Assembly: GCA_051745305.1 (NCBI GenBank)
Contig: JBNJDY010000033.1
Span: 1 to 15,913 of the forward strand
Length of the DNA stretch: 15,913 nt
From: Saliniplasma sp051745305
Lineage (GTDB): Archaea; Thermoplasmatota; Thermoplasmata; Halarchaeoplasmatales; Halarchaeoplasmataceae
Direction of reading: 5' to 3'
Shown here: positions 1-7,491 of the stretch, piece after piece
Position numbering within the stretch: the stretch's first letter is position 1
Layout of the letters: the number at the start of each line of letters is the position of its first letter
Translations under genes and position numbers: made by a program
The notes under the pieces: generated by a model
Database searches by the model: none
What the model was told of the DNA's origin: nothing
Seen by the model: the letters and a program-made list of their open reading frames with translations, nothing else

Positions 1-452
1 AGTGCCTCTTTGACACTTATCGATGTTATGTTCACGATGGTCCCGGCATCACTCTCTTTTAGATAATCGACTGATTCCTTAACGACTCTGACTACACTCA
101 TAACAAGCAGGTCGAAAGAATGGTACCACTCCTCATCTGATGTTTCTAGAAACGGTTTACTGGGCGGCCCTCCTGCACATGTCACCAGATGATCCATACC
201 CCCGAACTCTTCTATGGTCACTTCGACCAGTTTTTTAATGTCTTGCTGATCTGTGATGTCGCCCTGCTGTGCGATCACTCTTCCTTTTGCAACCTCTTCT
301 ATTTCTCTTTTAGTCTCTTCCAATTTAGATCCATCTCTTCCGTTTATTACGACGTTCACACCCTCTTTTGCTAAAGCGGTTGCAGACGCCTTCCCCAACC
401 CGCTGCTGGATGCTAGAACAAGTGCTGAATTACCTTCTATTTCTAAATCCAT
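1..452 (-). CDS. Short-chain dehydrogenase/reductase (SDR), 3' part missing
   Basis: The first 150 residues of a classical SDR oxidoreductase are present; the rest runs off the left edge. The Rossmann dinucleotide-binding loop reads ASSSGLGKA at residues 14-22, a variant of the usual TGxxxGIG. A GD-I pair (64-66) follows the expected NAD(P) pocket strand, CAGGPP at 92-97 replaces NNAG, and NITSIS at 141-146 should hold the catalytic serine. The Tyr-x3-Lys pair lies outside the window. The ASSSGLG plus AGGPP combination is typical of a subgroup often labelled 3-oxoacyl-ACP reductase-like; the substrate cannot be told. Start choice: GGTGA (complement of 459-463) is 6 bases from this ATG, whereas an in-frame ATG two codons upstream would abut it. 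It is divergent from the cation transporter gene. Confidence 0.9.
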   Translation of the reverse strand, partial: MDLEIEGNSALVLASSSGLGKASATALAKEGVNVVINGRDGSKLEETKREIEEVAKGRVIAQQGDITDQQDIKKLVEVTIEEFGGMDHLVTCAGGPPSKPFLETSDEEWYHSFDLLVMSVVRVVKESVDYLKESDAGTIVNITSISVKEA

Positions 453-547
453 TTTCATTCACCTTTATCAAAGTAAAAGGATTTGGGCCGTATAAAAGTA
501 TCGAACACAATAAAATTTAATTCCTTAGGGGTACATCCTACCTAGAG
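453..547. promoter_or_regulatory. Divergent promoter region between SDR and cation transporter genes
   Basis: This 95-base AT-rich gap lies between divergent genes. On the minus strand a TATA-like CTTTTATAC (complement of 490-498) would start transcription near 468, giving a short leader that includes the GGTGA ribosome site of the SDR gene. On the plus strand TAAAATTTAA at 511-520 is centred about 32 bases before the transporter ATG, fitting a leaderless or very short-leader transcript; no convincing Shine-Dalgarno precedes that ATG. The assignments rest on motif and spacing only. Confidence 0.45.
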
Positions 548-1708
548 ATGTTGACTAAATATGGTAAAGGCAAGATCGTGGCGTTATCAAGCATCCTATT
601 GAACGTAGTTATCTTCGTGGTAAAGGTCTTCATAGGCCTCCAGATCGGGAGTTTAGCTCTATTATCTGATTCCATGCACAGCCTTTCCGATAGCGCGAGT
701 TCCGTAGCTGTTTTATTAGGTCTTCATATTGCTGAAAAACCAGCGGACGAAGAACATCCATTTGGACATGGGAGGGCAGATCAGATAGCTGTTCTAACGG
801 TTGGGATCATACTCGTCCTAGCCGCGGTCACATTCTTATCCGATGGTATTCAATCACTTTTGATCGGACCAGAACCGATATTTATGGGTCGGTCTTTCTA
901 TTTCTACATTTTTTTAACAGCTGTAGCTAAAGAGATCATAGGCGAAATCAGTTATTACGTGGGTAAGAAAACCGGTTCGGATCCTTTAAAAGCCGATGCC
1001 TGGCACCACAGAGGTGATGCTATCACGACAATTTTGGTCATAGGCGCCATCTACGGGTCGGGAAAAGGTTATTTGTTTTTAGATCCTCTAACTGGTATAG
1101 GGATCGCGTTACTGCTAGGTTATATAGGAGGGGATTATATCAAAAAGGCTGCCAACAAGCTGCTAGGTGAGAAACCCTCCAAAGAATTGATAGGTGATAT
1201 CAAAAAAGTTTCATTGGAACATCCAGGAGTTACAGACGTCCATAAAATACATGTCCACGAATATGGTGATAAAAAAGCGATCTCACTGCATATGCATTCG
1301 AAACCATGTACAACCATTAAAGGACACGAGATAGCGCACGAACTTGAATATAAATTAGAGAAGGAATTTAACGCTGATGTAGAAGTTCATTTCGATCCCT
1401 GGCAACCACCGATTAAGCAGATCAAAGAGTTCATAATTCAAATCGTCAACGATCGAAAAGATGTTAAAGATATTCATAATATTGAGGTCTCTGAAACTGG
1501 AGATAGTCTTTTGATATCATTCCATCTGATAGTTCCAAAACATACTGAAGTAGGCGATGCTCATGATAAGATCACCGATGTAGAGAAATCTATCAAAGAC
1601 CTTTTAAAGGAAAAAATACAGACAAAAGTGAATATCCAGGTACACATAGAACCTTGTGATGAGGACTGCGAATACTGTGATATTAAAAAGGAAAATCAAG
1701 TTATATAG
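548..1708 (+). CDS. Cation diffusion facilitator (CDF) metal transporter with doubled cytosolic domain
   Basis: A 386-residue CDF-family antiporter that should export divalent metal (Zn, Co, Cd, Fe or Mn) in exchange for protons. Transmembrane helices occupy roughly residues 10-195. Helix 2 has D41-x2-H44-x3-D48 and helix 5 has H153-x3-D157, giving an H-D-H-D set at the usual transport site, the pattern common in zinc-type members. The loop HPFGHGRAD (70-78) matches the second CDF metal-site region. The protein is longer than the usual ~300 residues because the cytosolic dimerisation domain occurs twice: residues ~215-285 and ~295-370, each with a VxDxHxI-like strand and a final V-x-H-x-(D/E)-P strand. 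A Cys-rich end (C370, C374, C377) follows. Metal specificity is inferred only. Confidence 0.93.
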   Translation: MLTKYGKGKIVALSSILLNVVIFVVKVFIGLQIGSLALLSDSMHSLSDSASSVAVLLGLHIAEKPADEEHPFGHGRADQIAVLTVGIILVLAAVTFLSDGIQSLLIGPEPIFMGRSFYFYIFLTAVAKEIIGEISYYVGKKTGSDPLKADAWHHRGDAITTILVIGAIYGSGKGYLFLDPLTGIGIALLLGYIGGDYIKKAANKLLGEKPSKELIGDIKKVSLEHPGVTDVHKIHVHEYGDKKAISLHMHSKPCTTIKGHEIAHELEYKLEKEFNADVEVHFDPWQPPIKQIKEFIIQIVNDRKDVKDIHNIEVSETGDSLLISFHLIVPKHTEVGDAHDKITDVEKSIKDLLKEKIQTKVNIQVHIEPCDEDCEYCDIKKENQVI

Positions 1709-1719
1709 ACGTGTGTCGA

Positions 1720-1769
1720 GGGAAACCTTATAATATAGGCGATATTTTTCAGCGATTAACATATAGGTG
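1720..1769 (+). promoter_or_regulatory. BRE/TATA promoter and ribosome site of the acyl-CoA dehydrogenase-ETF operon
   Basis: GGGAAAC (1720-1726) is a good BRE match and is followed directly by the TATA-like CTTATAATATA (1727-1737). Transcription would begin near 1757-1760, about 15-18 bases before the ATG at 1775. AGGTG at 1765-1769 lies 5 bases from that ATG and is a standard ribosome site. The motif follows the transporter stop codon by only 11 bases, so the downstream three-gene operon likely has its own promoter. Confidence 0.6.
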
Positions 1770-1774
1770 TTAAC

Positions 1775-3046
1775 ATGGCAAGGACCAAATTATCAGATGA
1801 TAGAGATTTAACTGAGGAGCAGAAATTATTTAAAGAGAGCATAAACGACTGGGCGGAAAGAAATTTTCCACTCGAAAGAGTGATAAAGATCAATAGAGAA
1901 GGACATCCATTCCCTGAGGATATCGTAGAAGGATTAGCAGAGTTAGGACTGATAATGGGAACCGTCCCTGAGGAGCAGGGCGGGATGGGGTTAACGTGGA
2001 GCGATCAGATTGTTATCGCTGAACAGCTCGGTTACATAGATCCTAGTATAGCCACCGCAGCTGGATTCATGGCTGTCGAAACTGGTTGGGGATTCACCAT
2101 CAACCGTTATGCCAACGAAGTGGTCAGAGAGAAATTTGTCAAGCCAGCGATACAAGGAGATAAATTCATAGGGATAGCCACCACTGAACCAAAGGGTGGA
2201 TCCGACGTAGCTGGATTCGAATCGACAGGTGAAAAAGATGGAGATGAATGGGTGTTGAACGGTGAGAAAACATTCATCAGCGGAATCGAAGAGTGCAGAA
2301 GGATGGGCGGCGGATATTGGGTCAACGTAAGGACCGGCCCGAAGATCCCAGAAGCCCCTCATAAAAACATGACGGCTTTCTTCGTACCGATAGATGCAGA
2401 TGGTGTCCAACCCCAAGAACCATACGATGACGCTGGAAGAGGATCATTATCTACTTCTGGATTCATCATGGAAGATGTGAGGATACCAGATGAATACATG
2501 CTCGGAGAAGAAGGAAAAGGTTTCTACTATACCATGGAAGGTTTTGATAACGCTAGGATACTGATCGGTGCAAGCTCAGTGGGAGTTACTAGAAGGATCT
2601 TGGAAGAGGCAGCGGATTACATCAAAGAAAGAGAGACATTCGGAAGACCGTTAGCCAAGTACGAAGGGATACAGTTCCCATTTGTTGAGAGATACATCGA
2701 TTTAGAAGCCAGCGATCTGATGGTTAAAAAAGTCGCCAAGATGCAGGATAAGAGATACGACGAAGAGGGTTGGCTTGAAAGGACAGGTAAAGCTACAACC
2801 TATAAACCAACGGAAATCGCAAAATGGATATCCATGATAAAATACAAGGTACCTCACCTCGCCAAGGATACCGCCGACGATGCCATGCATTGGTTAGGAG
2901 CTGCTGGATACAGTTCGGAGTACATCTTTGAAACCGCATGGAGAGGTGTTATGTCTTACTGTGTAGGTGCAGAAGGTGGAGCGAATATCCAGAAGCTGGT
3001 CATAGCTAGAGAAACCCTCGGTAAAGATTACATACCGTACAAGTAA
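1775..3046 (+). CDS. Acyl-CoA dehydrogenase family flavoprotein
   Basis: A 423-residue FAD-dependent acyl-CoA dehydrogenase. The N-terminal helical domain spans about 10-130, the beta domain starts with the flavin/substrate signature ATTEPKGGSD (135-144), and the C-terminal helical domain has RETFGRPL (286-293), the FAD-contacting R-x2-FG-x2-L element. Near the C-terminus GAEGGANIQ places Glu400 where MCAD-type enzymes have the catalytic Glu of YEGTxxIQ, six residues before the conserved Gln. Known chemistry is alpha,beta-desaturation of an acyl-CoA, or the reverse enoyl-CoA reduction, with ETF as electron partner. etfB begins 16 bases downstream, so partnership is near certain. The substrate is unknown; the altered YEGT motif argues against simply copying a chain-length label from a homologue. 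Confidence 0.93.
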   Translation: MARTKLSDDRDLTEEQKLFKESINDWAERNFPLERVIKINREGHPFPEDIVEGLAELGLIMGTVPEEQGGMGLTWSDQIVIAEQLGYIDPSIATAAGFMAVETGWGFTINRYANEVVREKFVKPAIQGDKFIGIATTEPKGGSDVAGFESTGEKDGDEWVLNGEKTFISGIEECRRMGGGYWVNVRTGPKIPEAPHKNMTAFFVPIDADGVQPQEPYDDAGRGSLSTSGFIMEDVRIPDEYMLGEEGKGFYYTMEGFDNARILIGASSVGVTRRILEEAADYIKERETFGRPLAKYEGIQFPFVERYIDLEASDLMVKKVAKMQDKRYDEEGWLERTGKATTYKPTEIAKWISMIKYKVPHLAKDTADDAMHWLGAAGYSSEYIFETAWRGVMSYCVGAEGGANIQKLVIARETLGKDYIPYK

Positions 3047-3062
3047 ATTAATAGGTGGTCAT

Positions 3063-3863
3063 ATGCGGTTCGTAGTTCTGGTAAAACAAGTTCCTGATAC
3101 GACTGAAGTCGAAGTGGATGAAGAAACTGGGACAATAATCAGAGAAGGAGTCCCTTCAGTACTCAACGCCTTCGACGAGTTCGCACTTAATGAAGCCATA
3201 GATTTAAAAGAAAAAATGGACGAGGATGTTGAGATCATCGCGGTGAGCATGGGGCCTCCTCAGGCTAAAGACGCTCTTAAGAAATGTCTTGCTATCGGTG
3301 CTGACCGTGCTGTACTTCTCACGGACCGTGTTTTCGCTGGAGCCGATACTTGGGCTACAGCGGTCACCTTGGGTAGAGCGGTCAAAAAACTAGGAGATGT
3401 CGATGTAGTATTCGCTGGTCAAGAAGCATCTGATGGGAATACTGCACAAGTAGGGCCTGAAGTCGCTGCTCAGTTGGGTGTCTCTCAATTGACTTTTGTT
3501 GCGGAGATCGAAGAAGTGGATAAAGATAGTGGACATATAATCTGTAAAAAGGAAACCGATGAGGGTCACGTAAGAATAAAAGCAAAACTCCCTACCGTTA
3601 TAGCATGTATGCCTGAACCCGGATTTGAACCAAAAATACCCAACATTCGGGACATTATGAAAGCCAAAAAGAAACCTCTCGACGAGTGGACGTACGACGA
3701 TCTAGGCGGGGATGAAGAGGAATACGGTCTAGACGGTTCCGAGAGCGTTGTGGTTAGAACTTATTCACCTCCTCCAAAAGGTGAAGGGATAAAGATCGAT
3801 GAAAAACCTGAGATCGCTGTTGAAAAGATCATCGAGTTCATGGACGAGGAGGGGTTACTATGA
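3063..3863 (+). CDS. etfB: Electron transfer flavoprotein, beta subunit
   Basis: A 266-residue EtfB with the typical N-terminus VLVKQVPDT (5-13) and the FDE-x2-L-x2-A element (37-44). LLTDRVFAGADTWATA (85-100) and FAGQEASDGNTAQVGPE (117-133) line the adenine-nucleotide/second-flavin pocket. From memory, these two stretches resemble EtfB of the bifurcating groups (a DR-x-F-x-GADT-x-AT stretch, and DG-x-T-x-QVGP) more than mitochondrial EtfB. AGGTGG at 3053-3058 serves the ATG with 4 bases spacing. The stop codon overlaps the etfA start as ATGA, so the two subunits are translationally coupled. It forms a heterodimer with EtfA and takes electrons from, or gives them to, the upstream dehydrogenase. 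Confidence 0.95.
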   Translation: MRFVVLVKQVPDTTEVEVDEETGTIIREGVPSVLNAFDEFALNEAIDLKEKMDEDVEIIAVSMGPPQAKDALKKCLAIGADRAVLLTDRVFAGADTWATAVTLGRAVKKLGDVDVVFAGQEASDGNTAQVGPEVAAQLGVSQLTFVAEIEEVDKDSGHIICKKETDEGHVRIKAKLPTVIACMPEPGFEPKIPNIRDIMKAKKKPLDEWTYDDLGGDEEEYGLDGSESVVVRTYSPPPKGEGIKIDEKPEIAVEKIIEFMDEEGLL

Positions 3864-5056
3864 TCATCATCGATATAGAGACTTGTACGGGCTGTGAGAA
3901 ATGTGTAAAAGTATGTCCAGTTGATGCATTGTATATGGAAGATGGGGTGGCTAAACTTAAGGAAGAGCTCTGTATCTCATGCGGTGCATGTGTAACAGCC
4001 TGTCCAGTTGATGCTATCGAACCCGAATTGAAAGCTCAACGAGCGGACTTCTCAGAATACAGCGGTGTATGGGTGTTCGCTGAACAGCATGAAGGTGAGT
4101 TAAAAGCAACGGGACCACAATTACTTGGGAAAGGTAGAGAATTAGCTGATGAACTCGGGGAAGAGCTCTGTGCAGTACTGTTAGGATACGATATATCGGA
4201 TCTAGCGGATGAATTAGCTGCATATGGAGCTGAAAAAGTCTACGTTGTAGATGATATGGCTTTACAGGGGTATACAACTGAAGCTTACACCACTGCACTT
4301 ACTACTTTGATCTCAAGATACAAACCAAGTGTTTTCATATACGGTGCGACCCATCTGGGTAGAGATCTTGCTCCATCCGTTGCAGGACACATGGGTCTCG
4401 GATTGACCGCTGACTGCACAGGTCTTTCCATAAAAGAAATTGAGGGGCAAAAAGTACTCCAGCAGACTAGACCCGCATTCGGTGGAAATGTTATGGCGGA
4501 TATCGTTTGTCCAAATACAAGACCGCAGATGGCTACCGTCAGACCTCATGTTATGGAACCTATGGAACCAAAGCCAGGTAGAGATTACAAATTGATCGAA
4601 GAAAAAGTGAAGATCGATTTGGATTCAATCACCACTGAAATCTTAGACGTTTTAGAAGCAGATGAAAAGGGCGTTTTATCCGTTGAAGAAGCTGATAGGA
4701 TCGTATCCGGCGGCAGAGGTGTTGGAAATTGTCAAGAGGACTTTGAATTACTTCAAGAATTAGCCGATGAACTTAACGCTGCGGTCGGCTGCAGCCGACC
4801 CATCGTAGAAGAGGATATAATGCCAAAATCTCATCAAGTAGGTCAGAGTGGGAAAACGGTTTCTCCGGACCTCTACATCGTTTGTGGTGTTTCTGGAGCT
4901 GTCCAACATCGCGTTGGTATCAGAGGTGCGAAGACGATAATAGCTATCAATAAAAACTCAGACGCTCCGATATTCGATATGGCCGATCTAGGCATCGTTG
5001 GAGACGTGAAAGAGATACTGCCTCTCTTGATCGATAAGATCAGAGAGAAAAAATAA
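3860..5056 (+). CDS. etfA: Electron transfer flavoprotein, alpha subunit with N-terminal 2x[4Fe-4S] ferredoxin domain
   Basis: A 398-residue EtfA, longer than the ~310-residue classical form because a bacterial-type ferredoxin domain is fused in front. Two C-x2-C-x2-C-x3-C-P motifs lie at C9/C12/C15/C19 and C38/C41/C44/C48. The nucleotide-binding ETF domain spans about 68-250. The C-terminal FAD domain has GCSRP (310-314), the QVGQSGK segment, a CG-x-SGA-x-QH segment, and the final APIF plus GIVGD motifs, all standard for FAD binding. Ferredoxin-fused EtfA is known from caffeyl-CoA reductase (CarE) and lactate dehydrogenase/Etf complexes of Acetobacterium, where flavin-based bifurcation links NADH and ferredoxin; the same role here is inferred. 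A perfect 18-bp palindrome is embedded in the GCSRP codons. Confidence 0.95.
   Translation: MIIIDIETCTGCEKCVKVCPVDALYMEDGVAKLKEELCISCGACVTACPVDAIEPELKAQRADFSEYSGVWVFAEQHEGELKATGPQLLGKGRELADELGEELCAVLLGYDISDLADELAAYGAEKVYVVDDMALQGYTTEAYTTALTTLISRYKPSVFIYGATHLGRDLAPSVAGHMGLGLTADCTGLSIKEIEGQKVLQQTRPAFGGNVMADIVCPNTRPQMATVRPHVMEPMEPKPGRDYKLIEEKVKIDLDSITTEILDVLEADEKGVLSVEEADRIVSGGRGVGNCQEDFELLQELADELNAAVGCSRPIVEEDIMPKSHQVGQSGKTVSPDLYIVCGVSGAVQHRVGIRGAKTIIAINKNSDAPIFDMADLGIVGDVKEILPLLIDKIREKK
4783..4800. repeat. Perfect 18-bp palindrome inside etfA
   Basis: GGTCGGCTGCAGCCGACC is fully self-complementary and sits in the codons for the conserved FAD-binding V-G-C-S-R-P stretch. It is much more GC-rich than its surroundings and uses CGA for arginine, while AGA/AGG dominate nearby. 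It may be a chance product of codon choice, an RNA hairpin, or a protein-binding site. Confidence 0.6.
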
Positions 5057-5083
5057 AACTAAAACACCATTCTTCTTTTTCTT
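5046..5083. terminator. Convergent T-rich termination region
   Basis: Downstream of etfA the plus strand has a pyrimidine-rich run TTCTTCTTTTTCTT (5070-5083). On the opposite strand the sequence after the DUF401 stop codon is T-rich as well (complement of 5046-5060, a T6 run and further T tracts). Archaeal polymerases terminate at such T-rich runs without a required hairpin. The 28-base gap between convergent genes therefore probably serves as a bidirectional terminator. Confidence 0.5.
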
Positions 5084-5084
5084 A

Positions 5085-6293
5085 TTAAAACAGAAATACT
5101 GCTCCAGAGATTGTTATCCATACAAATATGAAAATTATCAATACAATGGATGGTTTCCATATGTGGCTGTAAAATTCTTTAAGATTCGTTCCAAAATATT
5201 CTACGGTGAGTATTATACATAGATGTACAGGACTGAGAACATATCCCAGGAATGTGAAAACGTATATTACTCCCACTGTTCTAGCGGATACAATTGACAA
5301 GAGTGGCAAAAGAACAGGAACACCGATACCTATCGCACTGGGTAGGTGTCCCAAGAACATACCTATGGCAAGGGCCACAACAACAACTACGATGAAAATA
5401 GGTACGTGATTCTGTAAAGACGATACAACTGGGTCGATACCATTGGTTCTCTCGATAATTCCTTTAAAGAGCATGATCCCATATGCAGCTAATATGAGAT
5501 TAAAAGATAGACCCTTCTTTGCTGTGGAAGGTAATTTTATGAAATCATACTCCTCCCGATTCTGAAATAGTAGAAATACTATCGCGATCGGTAGTGTTAA
5601 GTAAAAAGGTATGCCAAGTATGATATTAAACGATAGGGCCAATATAATGGGCATCAATTCCCAAACGAGTAAAATAGGTTTAGTAGATAGTTGTTCAGGT
5701 TTTACAGCTTCGATTCCACCTATACCCCATATAACTCCACAAACGATCTGGATAGCAAATATCGGAATGTTATACATTGCTATTCTGTATAGGTTAACTC
5801 CTGAGATGCTAGATGCCAATATCAGTCCCAAGGATAGGGGATAAATGGTGAACCAAATATGCCTGAACCACCAGTTCATAAAAGTTTTGTGAACAGGATC
5901 TACATTCAATTCGTCTCCCTCATCATCTATCATCGGAGCCGACACTAATGCTCCCCCTGGCATGGGCATCAATCCAAAGATCGCCGGTATAGATGCTATG
6001 ACCAGCCTTCTGTCAGGGACTGCTCCTCTTAGCTCTTTTATCATCCTCATGACCTGTCCAGAATCACTGTAAAGGAATCCTAGAAAAGCTATCAAATTGA
6101 TGATCAATATCAACTCGATGGTTTCAAATTCTAAAGAAATTTCGAGCAGCCAGTTTATACCTTCTAAAGTCGGATTAGATATAGCTAATAAAACTCCGAC
6201 AGCTATCAGAATAGCGTATCCAAATCCAACTCTTTTATAGATCAAAGTTCCCAAGACCATGAAGGCGATCAGTACACCTATCAATGACTGCAT
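5085..6293 (-). CDS. DUF401 family multi-pass membrane protein (putative transporter)
   Basis: About 402 hydrophobic residues, with ten or more predicted membrane segments spread through the whole length. MPMPGGALVSAPM near residues 109-121 and FMNWWFRHIW near 138-147 are hallmark stretches of the DUF401 (PF04165) family, found mostly in archaea and anaerobic bacteria. Its transport substrate is not established; by fold it is thought to belong with ion-transporter superfamily permeases. The longest reading would begin at a GTG three bases upstream. I prefer the ATG at 6293 because the TATA box ends about 20 bases before it and is centred ~25 bases away, the spacing of a leaderless transcript. 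It stands alone on the minus strand, so context does not suggest a substrate. Confidence 0.85.
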   Translation of the reverse strand: MQSLIGVLIAFMVLGTLIYKRVGFGYAILIAVGVLLAISNPTLEGINWLLEISLEFETIELILIINLIAFLGFLYSDSGQVMRMIKELRGAVPDRRLVIASIPAIFGLMPMPGGALVSAPMIDDEGDELNVDPVHKTFMNWWFRHIWFTIYPLSLGLILASSISGVNLYRIAMYNIPIFAIQIVCGVIWGIGGIEAVKPEQLSTKPILLVWELMPIILALSFNIILGIPFYLTLPIAIVFLLFQNREEYDFIKLPSTAKKGLSFNLILAAYGIMLFKGIIERTNGIDPVVSSLQNHVPIFIVVVVVALAIGMFLGHLPSAIGIGVPVLLPLLSIVSARTVGVIYVFTFLGYVLSPVHLCIILTVEYFGTNLKEFYSHIWKPSIVLIIFIFVWITISGAVFLF

Positions 6294-6312
6294 CACCTAT
6301 CCCCAAACATAA

Positions 6313-6324
6313 GTATATTTAAAA
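6313..6324 (-). promoter_or_regulatory. TATA box of the DUF401 gene
   Basis: On the minus strand this reads TTTTAAATATAC, centred ~25 bases from the ATG at 6293. That spacing predicts transcription starting at or within a few bases of the start codon. The stretch AGGTG just before the ATG is too close to act as a Shine-Dalgarno for it, which agrees with a leaderless message. Confidence 0.5.
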
Positions 6325-6356
6325 TCTTACTCCAATTTATCCCGAGTGAAATTAAT

Positions 6357-6371
6357 CGAAACTGTTATATT
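6357..6371 (+). promoter_or_regulatory. BRE/TATA promoter of the zinc-ribbon membrane protein gene
   Basis: CGAAA (6357-6361), a strong BRE match, is followed by GTTATATTT (6364-6372 region). The TATA centre is about 31 bases before the ATG at 6400, and no Shine-Dalgarno is visible, so a leaderless or nearly leaderless transcript is likely. A second AT-rich TTTAATATA at 6383-6391 is too close to the ATG to be the TATA box for it. Confidence 0.5.
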
Positions 6372-6399
6372 TCAACTGCGACTTTAATATATTCGTAAC

Positions 6400-7491
6400 A
6401 TGACAGTTGGCCCTATTTGGTTTCTAATCATAGTAATTGCTACTCTTATTGGCTTCTCAGCAGCTATACTTCTATTTCTAGAGAAAACAAAAGATAAGCG
6501 TATCGCAAATGTCCGTAGTTCTTCCAACTTAGATAAGGAAGACGAGGCCTATAATGCAGTTAAGAGTGCTAAAAGTATAATAAACGTCATGAAGAGAAGT
6601 GGCAAGAATACCAGTGGTGCTGAAATCGTCATCGATAGAGCTGAACTAGCTTTACAGGGAAGAGATTACTCGCGGGCGATATCCCTAGCGGAAGAGGCAA
6701 AATCGAAGTTGGAAAAGAATCAGCAGAGTACTGGAATTACTGATGTTTCTAAAGATATAGACCGATCTAAAGTAGATAAAGGTGATTCAAAAATGAAAAA
6801 GGGTTACACCATCGATGAGATCGATGATTTAGAAATGGATGAAGAGGATGAGGAAGTAAAAGCTAAAAGTGAAGAACTGAGAAAACAAAAAGAGAAGATC
6901 CAAAATTTACCAGAAAATTATTTAGAATCTAAATTCGAGATCCAGCAGGCAAGTGACATGTTGAAAAGTGAAGGTGGAAACATTGAAGCTGAAGAACTAT
7001 TGAAACAGGCAAAAATATGTTTTGATGATGACGATTATACTGAAGCTTTAAAGTTGTCACTGAGATGCAAAAAGGCGATAGATGAAGACAAGGCCGGACT
7101 GATTAAATTTAAAAAGATCAGTAAGAAAGAAGCTGAAGGAGGAGAAACTGGAGGATCCTCAGAAAATAAGGTAATAAAAGATACTACGATCAAAAGGATC
7201 GAGGACGGAGAAAGTACAACTCAAAAAACTATTTCCCACGAAGGGGAGAAGATTTGCCCGGAGTGTGGTTATGAAGGAAAAGAAGGAGACAACTTCTGTC
7301 CGAAATGTGGGACTAAGATGGAAGTGTTGTTGACATGTCCCTCCTGTGGAAAAGAAGTCGACGAGGAGGATAATTTCTGCCCGGGGTGCGGGAACGAACT
7401 AAGTTCTATCACTTTCGAATGCCCGGAGTGTAGTACAGAAGTGGATGAAAACGTGAAATTCTGTCCGAAATGCGGTGTAGAATTCGCCTAA
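6400..7491 (+). CDS. Membrane-anchored protein with helical repeats and three C-terminal zinc ribbons
   Basis: A 363-residue protein of unknown function. One N-terminal membrane helix (about 5-27) is followed by Lys/Arg residues, so the rest should face the cytosol. Two related helical stretches, about 48-107 and 177-230, share a pattern ending in G/D-x-DY-x-x-A-x-x-L followed by basic residues, resembling TPR-like hairpins. A charged Lys/Glu-rich, probably coiled linker separates them. The C-terminus carries six CxxC knuckles (C286/289, 300/303, 313/316, 327/330, 341/344, 355/358), which pair into three zinc-ribbon units. Such domains usually mediate protein or nucleic-acid contacts. Its stop codon overlaps that of the convergent ksgA gene. 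The architecture suggests a membrane scaffold, but no role can be assigned. Confidence 0.85.
   Translation: MTVGPIWFLIIVIATLIGFSAAILLFLEKTKDKRIANVRSSSNLDKEDEAYNAVKSAKSIINVMKRSGKNTSGAEIVIDRAELALQGRDYSRAISLAEEAKSKLEKNQQSTGITDVSKDIDRSKVDKGDSKMKKGYTIDEIDDLEMDEEDEEVKAKSEELRKQKEKIQNLPENYLESKFEIQQASDMLKSEGGNIEAEELLKQAKICFDDDDYTEALKLSLRCKKAIDEDKAGLIKFKKISKKEAEGGETGGSSENKVIKDTTIKRIEDGESTTQKTISHEGEKICPECGYEGKEGDNFCPKCGTKMEVLLTCPSCGKEVDEEDNFCPGCGNELSSITFECPECSTEVDENVKFCPKCGVEFA

Noticed and set aside
1991..2416. 141-codon open frame on the minus strand inside the acyl-CoA dehydrogenase gene
   Set aside because: It lies fully inside a well-conserved gene, has no ribosome site or promoter, and its translation shows no domain pattern.
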